The position numbers and the translations under genes are program-made. A stretch of DNA of 64,000 nt, taken from Bradyrhizobium diazoefficiens USDA 110. GTDB lineage: Bacteria; Pseudomonadota; Alphaproteobacteria; Rhizobiales; Xanthobacteraceae. Positions within the stretch are counted from its first letter, which is position 1. Each line of letters begins with the position of its first letter. Below are positions 60,708 through 64,000 of the stretch, piece by piece. The DNA lies in assembly GCF_000011365.1 (NCBI RefSeq), contig NC_004463.1, positions 8,294,001-8,358,000 on the forward strand. Direction: 5' to 3'. The notes under the pieces were generated by a model. The model was not told the origin of the DNA. It ran no database searches and worked only from the letters and a program-made list of their open reading frames with translations.

Positions 60708-61403
60708 TCAGGCAGTCGGCTGGTGCTTGGACTTCAACCGCGCCAGCACGTCGTCCGCGGTCGTCTTCAGCCGGGGGCCGAAGCCCTGCTCGGCGAGTCG
60801 TTCGGCGGTCGTTAGCGGACCGGTGGCCGCATCGAGCTCAAACAGCGCGTCATCGGCGGCCTGGGCTTCCATCTGGCGCTCGCGCAGGCGCCTCAAGGTG
60901 CTCTCCGCTTCCGGCAGTGTGGATTCGTAAGGACGTGCGGCCTCGATGCCGCTGCGGCGAAGCGAGCGCACCGCTTCCGAGGCACGGGCGAGGCGACGGC
61001 CGCGATCGAGCTCGGTGATGCGGGCCTGGGCGCTTGCAACGTGCCGCTTCAGCCTGATGATCTCGGTCGCGAACAGCGCGCGGGCCGTCATCGCCGCATC
61101 GCGGTCGGCTTCGAGGCCCGCGATGGCTTCGGCGGCCTCCTTGGCGAGATCCTCGCGGCCGCCATCGAGCGCCGCCACCGCGCGGGTCTCGAGATCGGCG
61201 ATGCGGGCGAGGGTCGCCTCGAGCTTGCGGCCTTCCTGCTGGTCCTGCGCGATCGCCAGCGCCAGCGTCCGCTTGCTGCGCTCCACCGCGGCAGCGGCAT
61301 CGCGCATCTGCTGATCGAGGATCAGCAGGGCTGTACGGTCCTCCAGCTCCTCGCCTGCGGCGGCCACGCTGCCGCGGAAAAGTGTCACGACGGTCTTGAA
61401 CAT
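60708..61403 (-). CDS. PspA/IM30-family membrane stress protein
   Basis: A 231-residue, almost wholly helical protein of the PspA/IM30/Vipp1 family: N-terminal amphipathic helix (MFKTVVTLFRGSVAAAGEEL) for membrane binding, then long coiled coils (LILDQQMRDAAAAVERSKR, ATLARIADLETRAVAAL, IIRLKRHVASAQARITEL). It probably oligomerises on damaged inner membranes. In enterobacteria pspA is under PspF and sigma-54; here its promoter gap contains three palindromes shared with the divergent TetR-type gene, suggesting a different control. It is paired with a YiaA-like membrane protein gene. Confidence 0.88.
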   Translation of the reverse strand: MFKTVVTLFRGSVAAAGEELEDRTALLILDQQMRDAAAAVERSKRTLALAIAQDQQEGRKLEATLARIADLETRAVAALDGGREDLAKEAAEAIAGLEADRDAAMTARALFATEIIRLKRHVASAQARITELDRGRRLARASEAVRSLRRSGIEAARPYESTLPEAESTLRRLRERQMEAQAADDALFELDAATGPLTTAERLAEQGFGPRLKTTADDVLARLKSKHQPTA

Positions 61404-61420
61404 CTGCAGCTCCCTGTTTA

Positions 61421-61492
61421 TGAGCGTTGCTCACAAATGCTTTGTAGCAGGAATATTGAACATCGTTCAATAAATATTTGAGCGACGCTCAA
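61421..61492. promoter_or_regulatory. Three related palindromes between PspA-like and TetR genes
   Basis: Three inverted repeats of the form TTGARC-N3-GYTCAA lie in the 103-bp gap: TGAGC-GTT-GCTCA (61421-61433), TATTGAAC-ATC-GTTCAATA (61454-61472) and TTGAGC-GAC-GCTCAA (61478-61492). Centres are 36 and 22 bp apart. They are the likely operators of the divergent TetR-family regulator, covering both promoters. Confidence 0.75.
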
Positions 61493-61506
61493 GAATTTGA
61501 CTCCAG

Positions 61507-62115
61507 ATGACTAAGGCCTTGGAACGTCGAGCGAAACTTCGGACCGACCTGATCCAGGCGGCCGAGCGGATGATCGCTGAGCGGGGGTTGGCGGGTCTGA
61601 AAACCCGCGATTTGGCCCGCGAGATCGGCTGCGCCAATGGCGCGGTCTACAATCTCGTCGCCGACGTGGACGAACTCGTCCTGCGGGTCGGCTCGCGCAC
61701 GCTGCATCGCCTCGATGAGGCGCTCAGCGCGGCGGAACGCGCCGGGGAGCCCTCGCCCCAGGAAACGCTGGTCCGCATCGCCATTGCCTATTGCGACTTC
61801 GCCGCCGAAAACCTCGAACTCTGGCGCGCGCTGTTCGAGCACCGCATGGCCGCCGACAAGATCCTCCCCGACTGGTCCGTCGACGATCAGCTGCAGCTGT
61901 TCCGCCACATCTACCACCCGCTGGCGCTGCTGCTTCCCAAGCGCAGTCAGGAAGAGCTCGGCATCACCGCGCGCAGCCTGTTCTCGGCCGTGCATGGCAT
62001 GGTGGCGCTGGGACTGGAGCAGAAACTGGTCGCCGTTCCCCTGCCGGCGCTGCGCAAGGAGATCGCAAACCTCGTGCGCGCGATGATCGACGGGCTGATC
62101 GCGCGGGCGGAGTAA
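61507..62115 (+). CDS. TetR/AcrR-family transcriptional regulator
   Basis: A 202-residue repressor with a TetR_N helix-turn-helix (LIQAAERMIAERGLAGLKTR, then REIGCANGAVYNLVADVDEL as recognition region, about residues 12-58) and a helical ligand domain (WHG-like, with FAAENLELWRALFEHRM and LFSAVHGMVALGLEQKL). It is divergent from the pspA-like gene and separated from it by three palindromes, so it likely represses that gene and itself. The ligand is unknown; a membrane-active compound would fit its target. Start at ATG 61507 just after the third palindrome. Confidence 0.92.
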   Translation: MTKALERRAKLRTDLIQAAERMIAERGLAGLKTRDLAREIGCANGAVYNLVADVDELVLRVGSRTLHRLDEALSAAERAGEPSPQETLVRIAIAYCDFAAENLELWRALFEHRMAADKILPDWSVDDQLQLFRHIYHPLALLLPKRSQEELGITARSLFSAVHGMVALGLEQKLVAVPLPALRKEIANLVRAMIDGLIARAE

Positions 62116-62211
62116 AAAGATCGGCGGCGGCTGACTAAAATTTCGCCTGTCGCATCGCGAGTGGTGCGCTTAGCCTTCGGGCCGTCCCCTCACCTCTATC
62201 CGGAGTCTCTC

Positions 62212-63666
62212 ATGCCCCTCCTCATCCGCGGCGGCACCGTCGTCAATCACGATCATTCGCGCCGTGCGGACGTGCTCATCGACGGCGAGACCATCGTGGC
62301 GGTGGGCCCGTCGCTCGAGGCGCCCACAGGCACCGAGGTCATCGATGCCGGCGGCGCCTACGTCATTCCGGGCGGGATCGATCCGCATACCCATCTCGAA
62401 ATGCCGTTCATGGGCACCGTCACCGCCGACGATTTCGAATCGGGAACCAAGGCGGCACTGAGCGGCGGCACCACCATGGTGGTGGATTTCTGCCTGCCCG
62501 ATCCCGGCCAGTCGATGCTCGCGGCCTATCAGGAGTGGCGGCACAAATCCGAGAAGGCCGCCAGCGACTACGGCTTCCACATGGCGGTGACGTCGTGGTC
62601 GAAGCAGATTTTTGACGAGATGGAGACCGTGGTCAAAACCTACGGCATCAACACCTTCAAGCATTTCATGGCCTACAAGGGCGCGCTGATGGTGAATGAT
62701 GACGAGCTCTACAACTCGTTCGCGCGCTGCGCCCATCTCGGCGCGATGCCTGTTGTCCATGCGGAGAACGGCGACGTCGTCGCCCTGATGCAGGAGGCGC
62801 TGATCGCGCGCGGCGTCACCGGCCCCGAGGGCCACGCTTATTCGCGGCCGCCGGAGGTCGAGGGCGAAGCCACCAACCGCGCCATCATGATCGCGGACAT
62901 GACGGGCACGCCGGTCTACATCGTGCACACCAGCTGCCGCGAGGCGCATGAGGCGATCGCGCGGGCGCGCGCAGCGGGAAAGCGCGTCTATGGCGAGCCG
63001 CTGATCCAGCATCTGCTGCTCGATGCCCGTGAGTACCAGCACAAGGACTGGGATCATTCCGCCCAGCGCGTGATGTCGCCACCGTTCCGCGACAAACAGC
63101 ATCAGGACAGCCTATGGGCCGGCCTGCAATCCGGCTCGCTCCAGGTGGTCGCGACCGACCATTGCGCCTTCACCACGGAGCAGAAGCGGTTCGGGCTCGG
63201 CGATTTCAGGAAGATCCCGAACGGCACCGGCGGCCTCGAAGACCGCCTCGCGTTGTTGTGGACCGCGGGCGTCGCCACGGGGCGGCTGACAAAGGAGGAG
63301 TTCGTCGCGGTGACCTCGGCAAACATCGCCCGCATCCTCAACATCTACCCGCGCAAGGGTGCGGTCGCGGTCGGCTCGGATGCCGATATCGTGGTGTGGG
63401 ACCCCAAGGCGACAAAGAGCATCAGCGCGAAGCGGCAGATGAGCCGGATCGACTACAATGTGTTCGAAGGCTTTGCCTGCACCGGCGGACCGGCGGCGAC
63501 GCTCTCGCGCGGCCGCGTCGTCTGGACGGATGGCGATCTGCGCGCCGAGGCAGGCGATGGCCGCTACATCGAACGCCCCGCCTTCTCGCCCGTGCATGTG
63601 GCGAATTCGACCTGGAAAGAGCTGACCGCCCCGCGCGCAGTCGCACGCGGAGCGGTGACGCCTTGA
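62212..63666 (+). CDS. hydA: Dihydropyrimidinase/D-hydantoinase
   Basis: A 484-residue cyclic amidohydrolase that opens dihydropyrimidine or hydantoin rings (EC 3.5.2.2). The di-zinc site is complete: H59 and H61 (GGIDPHTHLEMPF), carboxylated lysine K156 (FKHFMAYKGAL), H183 (PVVHAENGD), a later histidine in VYIVHTSCREAHEA and the aspartate in VVATDHCAF. The ATG at 62212 follows CCGGAGTCTCTC; the open frame back to 62161 is not conserved. It precedes a gene for a family-5 solute-binding protein, which may bring its substrate into the cell. Pyrimidine catabolism is the likely role. Confidence 0.93.
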   Translation: MPLLIRGGTVVNHDHSRRADVLIDGETIVAVGPSLEAPTGTEVIDAGGAYVIPGGIDPHTHLEMPFMGTVTADDFESGTKAALSGGTTMVVDFCLPDPGQSMLAAYQEWRHKSEKAASDYGFHMAVTSWSKQIFDEMETVVKTYGINTFKHFMAYKGALMVNDDELYNSFARCAHLGAMPVVHAENGDVVALMQEALIARGVTGPEGHAYSRPPEVEGEATNRAIMIADMTGTPVYIVHTSCREAHEAIARARAAGKRVYGEPLIQHLLLDAREYQHKDWDHSAQRVMSPPFRDKQHQDSLWAGLQSGSLQVVATDHCAFTTEQKRFGLGDFRKIPNGTGGLEDRLALLWTAGVATGRLTKEEFVAVTSANIARILNIYPRKGAVAVGSDADIVVWDPKATKSISAKRQMSRIDYNVFEGFACTGGPAATLSRGRVVWTDGDLRAEAGDGRYIERPAFSPVHVANSTWKELTAPRAVARGAVTP

Positions 63667-63760
63667 GAACGCGATCCACGCGGGATGCGACGCCATGAAG
63701 CGCGGTTGATGGCACGCGCTTTGCCTCTTTATGTCGCAACTTTCTCTCAAGGAGGCCGCG

Positions 63761-64000
63761 ATGAGCGCATCATCTTCCGACATGAACCGTCGCAGCGTCG
63801 TGCTCGGTGGCCTCGGTATCGCCGGAATGACGGCCGTCGCGCCTCCCTTCGCCCGGGCGCAGGGACGCAGCGAGACGCTGCTGGTGGTGCAGGAGCTGGG
63901 GCCGAACTCGCTGGACATGCAGGGCGTCGGCTCCAACCAGACCGTGAACGGCCTGTCCTGGAATTGCTACGATCGCCTGCTGACCTACGCCTCCAAGACG
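63761..64000 (+). CDS. Family-5 ABC transporter substrate-binding protein, N-terminal part (runs off window)
   Basis: The first 80 codons of a gene that leaves the window. It begins MSASSSDMNRRSVVLGGLGI, a twin-arginine signal (NRRSVVLGG) with a hydrophobic stretch and likely cleavage near ARA, then RSETLLVVQELGPNSLDMQG and TVNGLSWNCYDRLLTY, which matches the start of peptide/nickel-type (SBP_bac_5) binding proteins. The ATG at 63761 is preceded by CAAGGAGGCCGCG, an excellent site. It lies 94 bases after the dihydropyrimidinase gene and probably delivers its substrate to an ABC transporter encoded downstream. Confidence 0.82.
   Translation, partial: MSASSSDMNRRSVVLGGLGIAGMTAVAPPFARAQGRSETLLVVQELGPNSLDMQGVGSNQTVNGLSWNCYDRLLTYASKT

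Noticed and set aside
1..64000. CRISPR, tRNA, rRNA, prophage and toxin-antitoxin genes
   Set aside because: I looked for arrays, cloverleaf-like T-arm sequences, phage structural proteins and small paired genes and saw none I could support.

Overview
The window reads as chromosome of a high-GC alphaproteobacterium, most likely Bradyrhizobium or a close relative. The grounds are codon use, the one-polypeptide indolepyruvate ferredoxin oxidoreductase, a TctC/Bug binding protein, many small catabolic operons each with its own LysR, AsnC or TetR regulator, and several families of intergenic palindromic repeats. No rRNA, tRNA, CRISPR array or phage block was seen. This is inferred from protein character, not from a database search.

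Layout. 1-5.2 kb: the 3' part of an IS630-type transposase, a secreted beta-sandwich protein, a Tat-exported Fe/Mn superoxide dismutase, an L-2-haloacid dehalogenase, a YbaK-type deacylase, a Cys-containing secreted protein and a Bug-type binding protein. 5.2-8.5 kb: a LysR regulator divergent from SDR, pirin and WrbA genes, which looks like a redox/electrophile response unit. 8.8-21 kb: an isoaspartyl methyltransferase-like gene, then an exopolysaccharide cluster (broken CelD-like acetyltransferase, Wzy/ExoQ-type polymerase, three glycosyltransferases, a methyltransferase, an ExoP/Wzc-like protein with a substituted P-loop lysine, a WecG/TagA glycosyltransferase and GalE). 21.6-25.8 kb: a 1390-residue protein with five tandem GAF domains, GGDEF and EAL.

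26-32 kb: a three-gene catabolic operon (Ldh_2 dehydrogenase, LLM monooxygenase, FAH hydrolase), a LysR gene split by a one-base frameshift, and a divergent trio made of an exported muconolactone-isomerase-like protein and two membrane proteins. 32-37.5 kb: AsnC regulator divergent from the indolepyruvate oxidoreductase, whose stop codon abuts a complete IS3-family element. 37.8-42.4 kb: LysR divergent from an EmrA/EmrB efflux pair and an AhpD-like protein, with a repeated GATTATC motif and a duplicated 30-bp block. 42.5-50 kb: D-amino acid transaminase, a GltIJKL-type amino acid ABC transporter, an M20 peptidase and a second LLM monooxygenase.

50-60 kb: a ThDP decarboxylase-like enzyme, TfoX-N, a GFA-fold protein missing its central cysteines, Old Yellow Enzyme, ALDH, SDR, a zinc-ribbon protein, a Rieske protein and two paralogous amidohydrolases. 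60-64 kb: YiaA-like and PspA-like genes divergent from a TetR regulator with three palindromes between them, then dihydropyrimidinase and the start of a Tat-exported family-5 solute-binding protein.

Taken together this is accessory metabolism (amino acid and aromatic degradation, efflux, surface polysaccharide) spaced by palindromic repeats and disturbed by two insertion sequences and two broken genes. No defence system or wholly new machinery was recognised. The best candidates for new biology are the five-GAF c-di-GMP protein, the ExoP-like protein with Arg for the Walker A lysine, the repeated efflux operator, the PspA/TetR unit and the Ldh-LLM-FAH operon.
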